A stretch of DNA of 64,000 nucleotides from Maribacter luteus (GCF_009674825.1 NZ_WKJH01000024.1:186001-250000); one strand, 5' to 3'; positions 1 to 9,890 are shown, counted from the stretch's first letter. The notes: generated by a model not told the origin, from the sequence alone. Numbers and translations are program-made.

Positions 1-2793
1 CAAAACCCCATAGAACATGGCAACCGGCCCACCGATTTTGGCTATATAACTTGGATTACTGTTATAAACCGCACGTGTAGTAGAAGTCAATGAGGACTGA
101 TTATCGGTCAATGCCAATACTTTGCTACGATTAAATGAAATATTAAAATCTGACTTCCACGTAAAATTATCATTGTCTATGTTTACCGTGTTTAAGGCTA
201 ATTCAACTCCTTCGTTGGACACAGAACCTATGTTTTTATAGGCCGTTGAAAAACCTGTTGCATAAGGCAATTGGGCATTTAGTAATAGATCCTTTGTTTC
301 CTTATAGTAGTAATCACCTGTGAACGAAATCCTGTTCTCAAAAAAACCAAGATCAAGTCCAAAATTCAATTGAGAAGTGGATTCCCATTTAAGAGCGGCA
401 TTATCCAATCCGGACACATAGGTACCACGGCCTGGATTTTCATCCCCAAAAGAATACCCTGAATAGTTTGTTGTTCCTATTCCCGATAAATAGGCGAAAT
501 CGCTAACTCTATTATTACCAGTCACCCCATATCCAATTCTGACTTTAGCATTAGAAACAAATTCGATAGGTTTCATGAAACTCTCTTGACTCAGGCGATA
601 TGCCAATGCAGCCGAGGGAAAATACCCCCATCTGTTTTTTGGTGAAAATTTAGATGAGCCATCCGCCCGAATCGTAGCGGTAAAAATGTACTTGGATTTA
701 TAATCATAATTTAAGCGAGCAAAATAAGATTGTAATGCCCAATTGGAGGAAGAAGCCCATAAATAGGTAGGCGTACCTACATCCAGACCGCTCAAACCCA
801 ATTCTTCGTCGGTAATCTGAACCGATTCACCACCAAATAAAGAACTATTATTCTTTTGTTGTGAATACCCTGCCATAACAGTCAATGAATGAACCTTATT
901 AAAGGTATTCCTATAGGTTAGGAGATTTTCATTTGAAAAGGTCGTACTACGATAAAACCTTTGTGAACCGTTTGGTCCGCGAGATTGTGGATGATAGGGG
1001 CCACCGTATCGTGTCTTTGAATTATAAAATGAATTGATTTCACGTAAATTATCACTAGCTCCACCTGTAATCCGAAATTTCAATCCTTTTATAATAGCCC
1101 ATTCCAGTGAAGCATTACCCAATAAACTTCGAGAGATATTCTCACGTAATACATTTTCAGCTTCGATAACGGGGTTTACCCGGTAATCCGTTGCTGGATT
1201 AACTTCAGGATCCACCAATTCCTCTTCTAGATTCACATCAACCCCTGTGGTAACCGGACGATAACTCCAGATACTGTACATTAAACTGGCACTGGTTGAC
1301 CCCCCATTGTCAGTAGCAACGACTCCATAATTTTTGCTCTTACTATAGTTCACATTGACCTTTGCTTTCAATTTTCTAGTAAGTTCTTGATCAAGGGAAA
1401 TTCTACCCTGATATCGTTCAAACCCAGTGTTTATAAATATTCCCTCTTGTTCTAAATAAGAACCGGACATATAATACTTTGTTTTCTCGTTTCCTCCTGA
1501 AATTGACAAATTATTACTCTGCATAGTACCGGTTCGCAGCACCTTATCATACCAATCAATCTTTTCGTACGTTTTATAATCCTCCAATGTTCTACCTGGT
1601 TTTTCCAAGTAAACATAAGGTGAGTTCACTGGATCAATCTCCATCTGTAAAACAGCGAAGTCATAAGGATCCATTGTTTCTATCCTCTTCAAATCATTCT
1701 GCAATCCGAAATACCTGTCAAAGCTTATAGTCGGCATACCTTCTTTACCACTTTTAGTAGTAATCATTATTACACCATTAGCACCACGTGCCCCATAAAT
1801 TGCCGTTGCAGAAGCATCTTTTAATATGTCTATTGATTCTATGTCTGACGTATTGATAGAATTGTTGTCATTATCTTCAAGCGCAAAACCATCAACAACA
1901 TACAAAGGAGAATTGTTTTGTGTAAGAGAGTTTCCTCCTCTTATCACTATTTCAGGAAGACTTCCAGGCTGGCCATCTCCTGAAACGACAGAAACTCCAG
2001 ATATGCGACCCGCTAAGGCTTCGTCAAATGACGCAACCGGGGTTTTTTCCAATTCACCAATTTTCACACTTCCTACACTCCCAGTTAAATCACTCTTTTT
2101 TACTGTTCCATAACCAATAACCACCACCTCATCAAGGTCAGATACACTTTCCTTTAATTTAACTGTAATATTGGTCCGCCCGTTAACGGGTACCTCCCTT
2201 TTCGCAAAACCAACATAGGAAATCTCTAAAATGGCGTTCTCGTTAGCCGTGGAAATATAAAAATTGCCATCAAAATCGGCCGTAACCCCATTGGTTGTGC
2301 CCTTTTCTACAATACTGGCCCCAGGCAAAGGAACACCTCCCATATCCGTCACGGTACCACTTACCCGGTATTGCATATTTTGATCTACTACTATCGTCAA
2401 CTCACTAATAGTGGAATCTACCTGCTTTTTTTTAACGACTATGGTTCCTCCATCCGTAAAGTTATACGTAAAGCTTATGGGTGACAAGCATTTTTCCAAA
2501 AGCTCCCCAGCCTTAATGACCCCCTTTTTTAAATCGATATTTGGGGCCTTTTTTATAAGGTCATGCCTATAGATAAACTTGTAATCAGTTTGTTTATTGA
2601 TCAGCCGAAATGCTTGCCTTATTGTCAAGGACATATCCGTGTCAATAATGATCTCAGCATCTTGGGCCTTTCCATTTAGGGGACTTAGTGCAAATGAAAT
2701 CGAACAGAACATGAAAATAATGGATTTCATAAAAAGGTGTAAAAGAACTTTGCCCGATTGGCAAGGTGGTCGTTTGGTTAATTTTATTTTCAT
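1..2793 (-). CDS. SusC/RagA-family TonB-dependent outer-membrane receptor, 3' end outside window
   Basis: The frame is open from the ATG at 2793 to the window edge, giving 931 residues of a protein that normally exceeds 1000. In order I see a signal peptide ending near LSPLNGKAQ, an STN domain, a carboxypeptidase-regulatory-like domain (VSGTVTDMGGVPLPGASI), a TonB-linked motif (DEVVVIGYGTVKK), the plug (PLYVVDGFAL, DILKDASATAIYGARGANG) and the start of the barrel. The family imports oligosaccharides or peptides across the outer membrane with a SusD lipoprotein. The STN domain is what FecR proteins normally sense, and a fecR gene lies just upstream. A SusD partner is expected beyond the left edge. 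The start at 2793 is preferred over 2730 because it gives the long N-terminus common in this family; both are in frame. Confidence 0.95.
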   Translation of the reverse strand, partial: MKIKLTKRPPCQSGKVLLHLFMKSIIFMFCSISFALSPLNGKAQDAEIIIDTDMSLTIRQAFRLINKQTDYKFIYRHDLIKKAPNIDLKKGVIKAGELLEKCLSPISFTYNFTDGGTIVVKKKQVDSTISELTIVVDQNMQYRVSGTVTDMGGVPLPGASIVEKGTTNGVTADFDGNFYISTANENAILEISYVGFAKREVPVNGRTNITVKLKESVSDLDEVVVIGYGTVKKSDLTGSVGSVKIGELEKTPVASFDEALAGRISGVSVVSGDGQPGSLPEIVIRGGNSLTQNNSPLYVVDGFALEDNDNNSINTSDIESIDILKDASATAIYGARGANGVIMITTKSGKEGMPTISFDRYFGLQNDLKRIETMDPYDFAVLQMEIDPVNSPYVYLEKPGRTLEDYKTYEKIDWYDKVLRTGTMQSNNLSISGGNEKTKYYMSGSYLEQEGIFINTGFERYQGRISLDQELTRKLKAKVNVNYSKSKNYGVVATDNGGSTSASLMYSIWSYRPVTTGVDVNLEEELVDPEVNPATDYRVNPVIEAENVLRENISRSLLGNASLEWAIIKGLKFRITGGASDNLREINSFYNSKTRYGGPYHPQSRGPNGSQRFYRSTTFSNENLLTYRNTFNKVHSLTVMAGYSQQKNNSSLFGGESVQITDEELGLSGLDVGTPTYLWASSSNWALQSYFARLNYDYKSKYIFTATIRADGSSKFSPKNRWGYFPSAALAYRLSQESFMKPIEFVSNAKVRIGYGVTGNNRVSDFAYLSGIGTTNYSGYSFGDENPGRGTYVSGLDNAALKWESTSQLNFGLDLGFFENRISFTGDYYYKETKDLLLNAQLPYATGFSTAYKNIGSVSNEGVELALNTVNIDNDNFTWKSDFNISFNRSKVLALTDNQSSLTSTTRAVYNSNPSYIAKIGGPVAMFYGVL

Positions 2794-2882
2794 AAATTTG
2801 TACTGGTTTAGTTAAACATCGTTTTAATTGAATTACTTGGAGAAAGGCTATTGCTGTGGAAGGTGCTGGCCTTTTCCTTTTT

Positions 2883-4046
2883 TTATTTAATAATAATTGT
2901 ATTATCATTGATTTCAAATTGCAGTTGACCCTCGCTTGTGGCTTCTATAAGCTTAAGAATGTCATCTACCGCCTCTGTTCTTTCCAATATTCCCGTAAAA
3001 ACAAATTGCTTTTGTTTGGCATTGGCAAATATCACTTCGGTATCATACCATCTAGAGAGGACAGTCATTATTTCCTCCAAAGGTTTCTCATTGAACGAAA
3101 ACAAACCGTTTACCCATGAGATTTCCTGGGACACGTCTATTTCCTGTACAACTATTTTATCACTTTCATGAGTAATTTTCGCTTGTTGATTAGGCTTTAG
3201 GATTTCATTTACTTCTCCTTTTTTAATTCTAATTTTTCCTTCAACCAAGGTAGTGGCAATTATCTGGTCATCACTATAGGCCTTGATATTAAATTCAGTA
3301 CCCAACACATCTATTTCTTGAGATTTTGTAAGCACATGAAATGCTGCTCCCTTGTGAGCTGTACTTGGCGATACTTTAAAATAAGCCTCTCCGTAGAGTA
3401 GTTCCACATTGCGGGTAAGACCTTCTATGAAGGTCACTGGATATTTTAATTTGGTTTCAGAATTTAACCAAACTTCTGTACCATCAGATAGTTGAACATA
3501 AAACTGGCCTCCCCTTGGAATGGTCAAGTAATTATAAGACTGCTCCTTTTCAACCGCATCACTTTGCTCCTTATCGGCATATACCAATTCTTCGCCATTA
3601 CTTCTAACTTTTCCAGTTTCAAACTTTTTCCCTTTTTCCAAAGCCACCTCATCCCCGTTTTCCAGGGTAAGAATAGCCTTGTCGGTACCGGCCTCAATCA
3701 CAATGGGTTGTTTTTCAAATTCAGGTGTACCAACCTTATCAATATTGTAAAACTGGTAAAAGGTAGTACCGAGTATCAGCACTAGCGAAGCAGCAACGGC
3801 CATTCGCTTAAATAGATTCGTCTTATTTTTCCATCGAACAACCTTAAGCTTATTCCTTATTTCCTTTTTTGCTTTATCAACATCGTATTTTGTCATGGAA
3901 AGTGTGCTTAGATAATGTATTTTAACAAAATTATTGAAGATACGTGTCCCATTCTCATTTTTGATCCATTCTTCCAGCATTTCCAGCTCGGAACTATCTG
4001 CCTCTCGGTTCAAGTACTTAATGATTATTTTTTCTATTTCGGTCAT
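2883..4046 (-). CDS. FecR-family anti-sigma factor
   Basis: Protein of 387 residues. An N-terminal cytoplasmic anti-sigma segment (about 1-75) is followed by one transmembrane helix (about 77-97, AVAASLVLILGTTF), a periplasmic FecR domain (about 170-270, with TIPRGGQFYVQLSDGTEVWL) and a C-terminal DUF4974-type domain (FNEKPLEEIMTVLSRWYD). In this family the protein relays the state of an STN-containing receptor to an ECF sigma factor. It lies 90 bases upstream of the receptor gene in the same direction. Its likely sigma partner is encoded divergently at 6753-7382 beyond the fucosidase gene, which is an inferred pairing. Confidence in the family is high. Confidence 0.93.
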   Translation of the reverse strand: MTEIEKIIIKYLNREADSSELEMLEEWIKNENGTRIFNNFVKIHYLSTLSMTKYDVDKAKKEIRNKLKVVRWKNKTNLFKRMAVAASLVLILGTTFYQFYNIDKVGTPEFEKQPIVIEAGTDKAILTLENGDEVALEKGKKFETGKVRSNGEELVYADKEQSDAVEKEQSYNYLTIPRGGQFYVQLSDGTEVWLNSETKLKYPVTFIEGLTRNVELLYGEAYFKVSPSTAHKGAAFHVLTKSQEIDVLGTEFNIKAYSDDQIIATTLVEGKIRIKKGEVNEILKPNQQAKITHESDKIVVQEIDVSQEISWVNGLFSFNEKPLEEIMTVLSRWYDTEVIFANAKQKQFVFTGILERTEAVDDILKLIEATSEGQLQFEINDNTIIIK

Positions 4047-5069
4047 TCCTTGTTCAACATCTATATTACCAATACGTTTAATAATTACAAACCCCTTTAC
4101 TTTTTATGCTTTTTTTTAAAAAATTACGAATATAAGCCCTCCCCATTAAGAATAACCTATTTGTCACAGTGAATCAAAGAAAATATTTTGGGCATAGATA
4201 TTAATTTAAAATGATTTTAAGACCTATAACATTTTTCTGTCCCTACTATCAAAATTACGATAATGTCCAATCGTTAAGTTATGACAATAGGTTAATAGAA
4301 TTCGGATAAACAGTTTGTTTTAAACACTTAACTCTTTATACAAAACTAAACTCTATTACGTACCATCATTGGAGGGGTACCGATAAAGCATCAGTTATTA
4401 CCAATCTTGATAGGGTCGAAACTTCGAATGTAATTCCATTTTGGTATTTAAATCAAAGATCTAACTAGCCAAAAGGGTATAAATCTGAATCATGCTACAA
4501 CTAAATAGTAAAAAAAACCATAATCTTATTTATGCCAAATAAATTAGAGCTCCATTTTACATTCAGTGCCCATAATTTTCTATTGTTCAATAGTCACAAA
4601 AAGTCAGTCTCTTAACTCTAAGAATAATTAAAACATAGATGGTCGTGGTCTTGTAAGATGAATTTGAAAACTTAATTTAAAAGTAAAGCACGGTTTCCCA
4701 TGCTTTACCAAACTAAACTAAACTAACTCAAAACTATTACATTACTATTGAAATTACACTTATGGTTGTTGCTCTAAAATATTTTAAATAAAAAATCATA
4801 TTTTAAATTCATTAGGAACATTCAACAAATTTTTATTGTTCTAGGATTAATTTATATACCTTAAAATATTGTGTTTTCGGGTTTAAATGAACTTTTCAGA
4901 AAAGATAATTCCAAAAGCATGAAAATTAATGTTAAATAGAGAATATGCACGAAAATCCATCACAGCAATTAAGGGAGTACAGCATTAACAATCCGAATAC
5001 TCCCATTCCCTTTTTCACTCGTACCTATAGTATTATTTAGTAACACACTATTAGGAGTATCCTAAACTA
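4047..5069. other. Intergenic region without a supported gene
   Basis: AT-rich stretch of about 1 kb between fecR and the fucosidase gene, both on the minus strand. It holds the presumed fecR promoter and a terminator-like hairpin at 4683-4708. A short inverted repeat (TAGGA/TCCTA) lies near 5050. I see no convincing coding sequence; short frames here lack family motifs. Confidence 0.6.
4683..4708 (-). terminator. Hairpin terminator with an upstream TTAGTTTAGTTT tract
   Basis: Perfect 8-bp arms GTAAAGCA/TGCTTTAC enclose a 10-base loop. Read on the minus strand the stem is followed by TTTTAAATT and preceded by repeated GTTTAGTTTAG. A similar AGTTTGAGTTAGTTT tract precedes the hairpin below the metallophosphoesterase gene at 8575-8625. 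It probably ends the fucosidase transcript, although it lies about 360 bases past the stop codon. Confidence 0.6.
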
Positions 5070-6452
5070 TTAAGGTTGGAATTTTAATACCCATACATGT
5101 TCACTTTTAGGTCTTCTCTGCAATCCTGCAGGAATTTCAACTATAAAACCTGCTCCATTAAGCTCCCAATTTAAGGGTTTGTCATGTCCTAACAAAAACA
5201 CCTGACTTCCTTTTTCGGGTTGCATCGACGAAATAGATATCTTGGCTGGCATTTTAGTTTCATCTTCTTTAGGAAGATAAAAGGCATAAACAGCATCAGC
5301 TTTTTGAGTAAATACCAGTTTGGTTTCATGATAGGGTGATATTGGTTTTGTTCCATATATAGCTTCGCTATTTATTTGCATCCAGTCACCAATCCCCTTT
5401 AACCGTTCATATGCCGTTGAATCAAAATCACCATTGGGCCCAGGTCCAACATTCAACAAAAAGTTTCCCCCTCTCGAAACGATTTTAACCAATAATTGAA
5501 CCAATTCATAAACCGATTTGTATTCATCCCCTGGTTTATACGACCATGATTTACCCATAGTCATACAGGTTTCCCATGGATAGTCCAACGCTTGATCCGG
5601 CACCTGTTGTTCAGGAGTTCTATAGTTTTCGTATTTAGTATAGGTATGGCGAGCCACCATCAGTGCTTGGGGCTGATTCGTATGGATCACTTTTTCAAAA
5701 CGGGCCCAATCTACCTTTTTATCTTTTGATACATCGCACAGATCGAACCACAACATACCCAATTTTCCATAGTTACTAGTCAATTCATCCAGTTGATTGT
5801 AAATAAAGTCATTAAATCCCTGCCATTTTTCTGGGTATTTTTCTGGAGAATAGTTAATGTGGCGGTCAAATGGGGGAAAATAATCCCACCAAAAATCGTT
5901 ATGATGCCAATCAGAAATAGAATAATATGCACCGGCCATAAAATCCTTAGAACGAAAAGCATCAAATATTTCCTTTGTTACATCAGCTCTTGGGTTTGAA
6001 CTGAAAGGGGTCTTAGGACTAGTGATCTTATAGTCAGATTCTTGAGTGTCATACATATTGAAACCATCATGATGTTTGGTTGTGAATACCATATATTTCA
6101 TCCCCGCATATTTAGCTGCTTCCGCCCATTTTTCCGGATTAAAATTTACTGGGTTAAATGTGGTCTGAAGTTTTTCGTATTCCTTGACGTAGTCATAATA
6201 GCTTTTTCCTACTGGACGTACTGATGTAAAACTTCTATCTTCTGGGCATAGGGACCACGATTCAACAATACCCCACTGACTATAGGTCCCCCAATGCAGG
6301 AAAAGCCCAAATTTCAAGTCTTGCCATTCTCCAAGGGTTTCCATTTTCATTTGCTCCTTCGGATATTGATACGGAGTGCGTTTGTCCTGGGCGTATGCCA
6401 AAACCGTAAAAAGCAAAAAGGTCAAAAGCACATTTCTTAATTTAAGATTCAT
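5070..6452 (-). CDS. Secreted alpha-L-fucosidase, GH29
   Basis: Protein of 460 residues with a signal peptide (about 1-22, ending AYAQ). The GH29 TIM barrel shows FLHWGTYSQWG (51-61), the KHHDGF motif (126-131), the GAYYSISDWH segment near 174-183 and LGMLWFDLCD (231-240), where Asp237 is the expected nucleophile. A C-terminal beta domain follows from about 370. The family removes terminal alpha-L-fucose with retention of configuration, in the periplasm or at the cell surface. It sits between an ECF sigma gene and fecR/susC, so induction by a fucosylated algal or mucin-like glycan is a reasonable inference. Linkage specificity cannot be read from the sequence. Confidence 0.93.
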   Translation of the reverse strand: MNLKLRNVLLTFLLFTVLAYAQDKRTPYQYPKEQMKMETLGEWQDLKFGLFLHWGTYSQWGIVESWSLCPEDRSFTSVRPVGKSYYDYVKEYEKLQTTFNPVNFNPEKWAEAAKYAGMKYMVFTTKHHDGFNMYDTQESDYKITSPKTPFSSNPRADVTKEIFDAFRSKDFMAGAYYSISDWHHNDFWWDYFPPFDRHINYSPEKYPEKWQGFNDFIYNQLDELTSNYGKLGMLWFDLCDVSKDKKVDWARFEKVIHTNQPQALMVARHTYTKYENYRTPEQQVPDQALDYPWETCMTMGKSWSYKPGDEYKSVYELVQLLVKIVSRGGNFLLNVGPGPNGDFDSTAYERLKGIGDWMQINSEAIYGTKPISPYHETKLVFTQKADAVYAFYLPKEDETKMPAKISISSMQPEKGSQVFLLGHDKPLNWELNGAGFIVEIPAGLQRRPKSEHVWVLKFQP

Positions 6453-6752
6453 AATTGGTATTAAATAATTTATGTTTATTTCTTTGATTCCAAGATGGAT
6501 ATCACTTATAAAATAACTGATTTCCGGTAGTTTGTAATATTGCGTCTATTAATGGCTTTTCTGTTACTCTGTGAATCGTATATTTTCAAAAGGTTCCAAG
6601 TGATATGTTGAAAATCTTAATTATCATATTTTCTATTTTTAGTTATATATTTAAAACTAATACGTTTTAAATTTGAATACCCCTTTATTTCTGATACTTT
6701 TTTTTGATATTTGCAAATACTAACCCTCCATGTTAAGAATACCATATTATTT
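6453..6752. promoter_or_regulatory. Divergent promoter region between fucosidase and ECF sigma genes
   Basis: Roughly 300 AT-rich bases separate the divergent starts at 6452 and 6753. Both promoters must lie here, but I found no clear match to the Bacteroidetes promoter consensus with correct spacing, so no exact site is given. Confidence 0.4.
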
Positions 6753-7382
6753 ATGAAGAATAATAAAAATCAATTTTTGACCCAAAGATTAGTATCTGGG
6801 GATTCCAAAGCCTATGATATTTTAATGGATTCCTATTACCAAAGATTATGTTGTTATGCCCAATCATTATGCAACGACCCTAACCTTGCAGAGGATATAG
6901 TGCAAAATGTATTTGTCGCTATTTGGACAAATAGAAAAAATATAAAACCCAATTTCCCTATCAAGAGTTATTTATACAAATCAGTGTATAATGAATTCAT
7001 CAATCAATACAGAAAAAACAAGCCTGTAATACATTTGGAGAAAAAATATATCGAAGCCATTGATTTAGTTGCCGAAATAGAACAGGATGAAATTGACAGA
7101 CTCATAAAGTTAATGAACTCCGAAATCGAAAATTTGCCCTCAAAATGTAAAGAAATTTTCTTATTGAACAAAAAAGAAGGTCTTACCCATACAGAAATCT
7201 CCGAATATCTTAATATTTCCATAAAAACAGTGGAAGGCCATATTACTCGTGCATTTAAAATTCTGACCGAAAAACTTGGGGCTAAAGCCGAAGCTATATT
7301 CTTCTTACTATTTGGTATCAACAAACAAGTGATAAATGACCTTTCCCTTTTAACCAGGAGATTTGAAAATAGATTATATTAA
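6753..7382 (+). CDS. ECF RNA polymerase sigma-70 factor
   Basis: Protein of 209 residues. Region 2 includes AEDIVQNVFVAIW and the YLYKSVYNEFINQYR segment. Region 4 has the helix-turn-helix LNKKEGLTHTEISEYLNI followed by SIKTVEGHI. This is the Bacteroidetes type that works with FecR proteins to switch on SusC/SusD loci. The start at 6753 is preferred to an in-frame ATG at 6711, because the extra 14 residues do not belong to region 2. The likely regulator is the FecR at 2883-4046. Confidence 0.9.
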   Translation: MKNNKNQFLTQRLVSGDSKAYDILMDSYYQRLCCYAQSLCNDPNLAEDIVQNVFVAIWTNRKNIKPNFPIKSYLYKSVYNEFINQYRKNKPVIHLEKKYIEAIDLVAEIEQDEIDRLIKLMNSEIENLPSKCKEIFLLNKKEGLTHTEISEYLNISIKTVEGHITRAFKILTEKLGAKAEAIFFLLFGINKQVINDLSLLTRRFENRLY

Positions 7383-7486
7383 CTTTGTTTATGCTTTAGA
7401 TAGGAAGATATTTCGGTGGGGCAAAATTAATTAAATTTCAAAAAGTGGCTTTGTAAACAACACTTTATACTTTACTCATCGGATAA

Positions 7487-7958
7487 TTATTTCCTACCAA
7501 CTTCCTTGGCCCAATCCCCTCTGAAAATTATCTTTTGATCGTGGATCTTATAGATGAACTTGCCATATTGGACGGAAATTCCAGCAGAAGCATTTACTAC
7601 CCAAGAATTATCGGGGATGTTAAAGAAATTCTCAGCTGTATTTATCTTTTGATCCAATTGGTCGGTTATAGAAACCGTTGTTTGTGCCTAACATCCCATC
7701 CAAGGTGGGTATTGTTACTTTGTTTTATATCACCCACTAATTCAAAATTACCATTGGTTTCTATTTTTGTTTTAATTCGTCCTATACTTCCTCCATTTAA
7801 ATCTTTGTCAGGAGTTACCTCCATCGTACTGAAAGCTTAATTTTTCAAAAGGAAAATCCTCTTTTGATAAAATTTTGGTAGATACTTTCTGATAAACTAG
7901 CTTTTTAATTCGTTTGTCAAACAACTTAGATGTAATACCTTTGATTCTTCCAAGACTT
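7487..7958 (-). pseudogene. Frameshifted coding remnant, family not recognised
   Basis: Translating the minus strand gives three consecutive pieces in different frames. One contains KILSKEDFPFEKLSFQYDGG, the next PDKDLNGGSIGRIKTKIE and NTHLGWDVRHK, and the last ENFFNIPDNSWVVNASAG and ends at a TAA at 7487-7489. The composition and glycine turns look like decayed protein sequence rather than random frames. The pieces could come from a secreted or beta-rich protein, but I cannot name a family. Confidence 0.4.
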
Positions 7959-8023
7959 TAAGGAGAACTTATGGCGGGCAATTTTTAGTTATTGGTTAGT
8001 GTTTGAAATCCCCCATAGGTAAA

Positions 8024-8050
8024 GGGCTCCTTATTAGGGAGCCCTTTTTC
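8024..8050 (+). terminator. Rho-independent terminator
   Basis: GGGCTCC (8024-8030), a TTATTA loop and GGGAGCC (8037-8043) are followed by a run of five T. A related hairpin in the same sequence context occurs at 21519-21546, so this one also belongs to repeat A. Confidence 0.7.
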
Positions 8051-8077
8051 TTTAAAACATCCTTCCAAATTTATTGT

Positions 8078-8190
8078 TCAACATGTATCAATCCTAAGAC
8101 GATGGTTTCGCGGGTAAATCGCACCTGGATTAATAATGGTTTCAGCTCCTATTTTAAAACCATCCCCTATCAGAGATAGTCCCCTCTCTA
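8078..8190 (-). pseudogene. Remnant of a nucleotidyltransferase-like C-terminus (left-handed beta-helix)
   Basis: The minus strand reads LSLIGDGFKIGAETIINPGA followed by PRNHRLRIDT and a stop at 8078-8080. The IGDG...IG...I.PGA pattern is typical of the C-terminal hexapeptide helix of sugar-phosphate nucleotidyltransferases such as glucose-1-phosphate adenylyltransferase. There is no upstream catalytic domain. A second, more decayed copy is at 21553-21685. Confidence 0.45.
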
Positions 8191-8574
8191 AATGGATAGA
8201 TAAGAACTTTAGGGTTCAGGGCAAATATATGTTTGGTTTAAATAGGAAAAGGCAATTGTTTCATACTAAACGCCAAATTTTTGTTCAATTGGGGAATGAT
8301 TGAAAAAATGATTTGTTACGCGATTAAAACTCCCCTCCAAAATGGCCATTTAAATGAGTTACTATGCTATACCCAGCACTTACCTAACCGCCATTTACCC
8401 ATAAATCAAATTCTGCCAGCCTTGAACCAACCTAATGATTACCCAAGGAAATCACCTACCCCTGACAATCCCACTGACTACGCCACAATTACAAAAATAC
8501 TTACCCTTCATACCCTAAAACACCATGATATATATGAAAATAATATCTGTATCATAGACAAAAAAAGGAGAGAA

Positions 8575-8622
8575 AATTACTTCCCTCCCTTTTCTCAAAA
8601 CTAACTCAAACTAACAAAATCC
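8575..8622 (-). terminator. Terminator below the metallophosphoesterase gene
   Basis: On the minus strand an AGTTTGAGTTAGTTTTGAG tract leads into a hairpin with AAAAGGGAG paired imperfectly to CTCTCCTTTT, followed by a T run. It lies 24 bases past the stop at 8646 and shares its lead-in tract with the hairpin at 4683-4708. Confidence 0.55.
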
Positions 8623-8645
8623 TTAAAAAATGGATTTCTCAAATA

Positions 8646-9833
8646 TCATTTACTACCAAAGAATAAATCAGAAACCAATTTTGAATCCATATCAAATCTT
8701 TTTGCGCTAATACCGGACTTATCGATTAATAGGTCCACTCGTGATTCGTGGTCCACTACCATAATAGGAAAATTGTTGCGGCCCTGGCTCCGAGGAATCA
8801 CTGAATAGGAATGTTTATGTCCACATACCATCAAATCAATATCCACTTTATTTAAAATAGGCATGAATTTTTTCCTAACCTCCAAATCGCCATGCCACTC
8901 ATTTCCTTCTTTTTTACTAAAAGGAGGAATATGCATGAATACAATCTTTTGCTCCGCATTCTTGAATGCATCAGATGCCACCACCTCAGATAACCATTGA
9001 GCCTGATTACTACGGTATAAATCAAAATCTGCCATACCACTATACTCCATATCCGAATCGGGTTTATCCTCTCCAGAATCCAACACAATAAAGAAAGTCG
9101 TTCCTGATGAAAATGTATAATAATATTCCTTTTGTGGGAAATTAAAGTACGTACCCAATTCACGTGCTGCGGCTCCCCTTGTTTCATGATTTCCGCGTAC
9201 AATATAGAGCGGTTTTTCCTTTGCGAATATATCCACACAAGTATCCAACACACTGTATATCGCCTCTTCGCCCGTAGCATTGTTCACAAAATCACCATTC
9301 AGCAATACAAAATCCGTTTTGTTCCATTCCACATTATTCAAGAGTAGCCCCACTTTAGGTCCGTTTTCGTGCATATCGCTTAAAACAACACATGATGTTT
9401 GCTCCTTTTCCCGATCTAGTGTCGTAAAATAAAGGGGTTGTTTCTTATATACCCGTGTCGCCGCTATTTTACCTAAATCACCCTCTTCTGTCACTGCCTG
9501 CGAATAAATGCGATAGGCATATTTTGTTCGTGGTTTAAGGCCATTTATGGTAACCGAATGCCGTTTACCTATATTTTTTAATCCGCCGGTTGCACTAAAC
9601 ACTTTTAACCTTTCTTTTTGGTAAAAATTAGAGCCATCTTCCTCATAATATTCTACCCAGGAAACGCAATCAACGGAAGCGCTCCAATTGACCACCACAC
9701 TATTGTCCGTTAAATATTGAATAAACGGGCCGTGTGTAATGGCGATATCTTGACCATATGTGAATTTCACAGCGCATACCAATACAACTATTATGTGAAG
9801 AAGACTCGATTTCCTGTTTTGCTTTTTTATCAT
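8646..9833 (-). CDS. Secreted metallophosphoesterase with N-terminal fibronectin-like domain
   Basis: About 395 residues from the ATG at 9833. A signal peptide ends near KFTYGQ. A purple-acid-phosphatase-type fibronectin-like domain (GPFIQYLTDNSVVVNWSA, then GLKPRTKYAYRI) precedes the calcineurin-like core, with VVLSDMHENG, LLNGDFVNNA, IVRGNHET, IVFMHIPPFSKK and VCGHKHSYSV as the metal-ligand blocks. The family hydrolyses phosphomonoesters or diesters. A longer frame reaches 9911, but that start lies inside a strong terminator hairpin (9891-9925), so 9833 is preferred. It is the last gene of the SusC/SusD locus and may depend on readthrough or its own promoter. Confidence 0.88.
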   Translation of the reverse strand: MIKKQNRKSSLLHIIVVLVCAVKFTYGQDIAITHGPFIQYLTDNSVVVNWSASVDCVSWVEYYEEDGSNFYQKERLKVFSATGGLKNIGKRHSVTINGLKPRTKYAYRIYSQAVTEEGDLGKIAATRVYKKQPLYFTTLDREKEQTSCVVLSDMHENGPKVGLLLNNVEWNKTDFVLLNGDFVNNATGEEAIYSVLDTCVDIFAKEKPLYIVRGNHETRGAAARELGTYFNFPQKEYYYTFSSGTTFFIVLDSGEDKPDSDMEYSGMADFDLYRSNQAQWLSEVVASDAFKNAEQKIVFMHIPPFSKKEGNEWHGDLEVRKKFMPILNKVDIDLMVCGHKHSYSVIPRSQGRNNFPIMVVDHESRVDLLIDKSGISAKRFDMDSKLVSDLFFGSK

Positions 9834-9890
9834 TCTTTGTTTTTTAAGACATTTGTTTTTACTATTTATAACCAGACCTGACCATAAAAA

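Larger units (their letters stand above)
7983..8190. repeat. Dispersed repeat A, copy 1
   Basis: Aligns by eye with 21480-21685. Shared elements are TTAGTTA-TGGTTAGTGTTT, the GGGCTCC hairpin, TGGATTAA and the CTCCTATTTTA-ACCATCCCC segment. The copies are diverged rather than identical, so this is an old duplication. Confidence 0.6.
7383..8645. other. Gene-poor region with decayed remnants
   Basis: Between the convergent sigma gene and the metallophosphoesterase gene. It contains a frameshifted remnant (7487-7958), a terminator (8024-8050), a remnant of a nucleotidyltransferase-like C-terminus (8078-8190) and a terminator near 8575-8622. A plus-strand frame at 8281-8604 has no family features and is not called. 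Confidence 0.6.

Noticed and set aside
2654-2917. Minus-strand frame of 87 codons over the susC start
   Set aside because: Out of frame with both fecR and susC and without motifs.
7535-7840. Plus-strand frame of 101 codons
   Set aside because: Shadow of the minus-strand frameshifted remnant, which has more protein-like composition.
8281-8604. Plus-strand frame of 107 codons
   Set aside because: No family motifs, proline-rich biased composition, and overlap with the terminator of the opposite gene.
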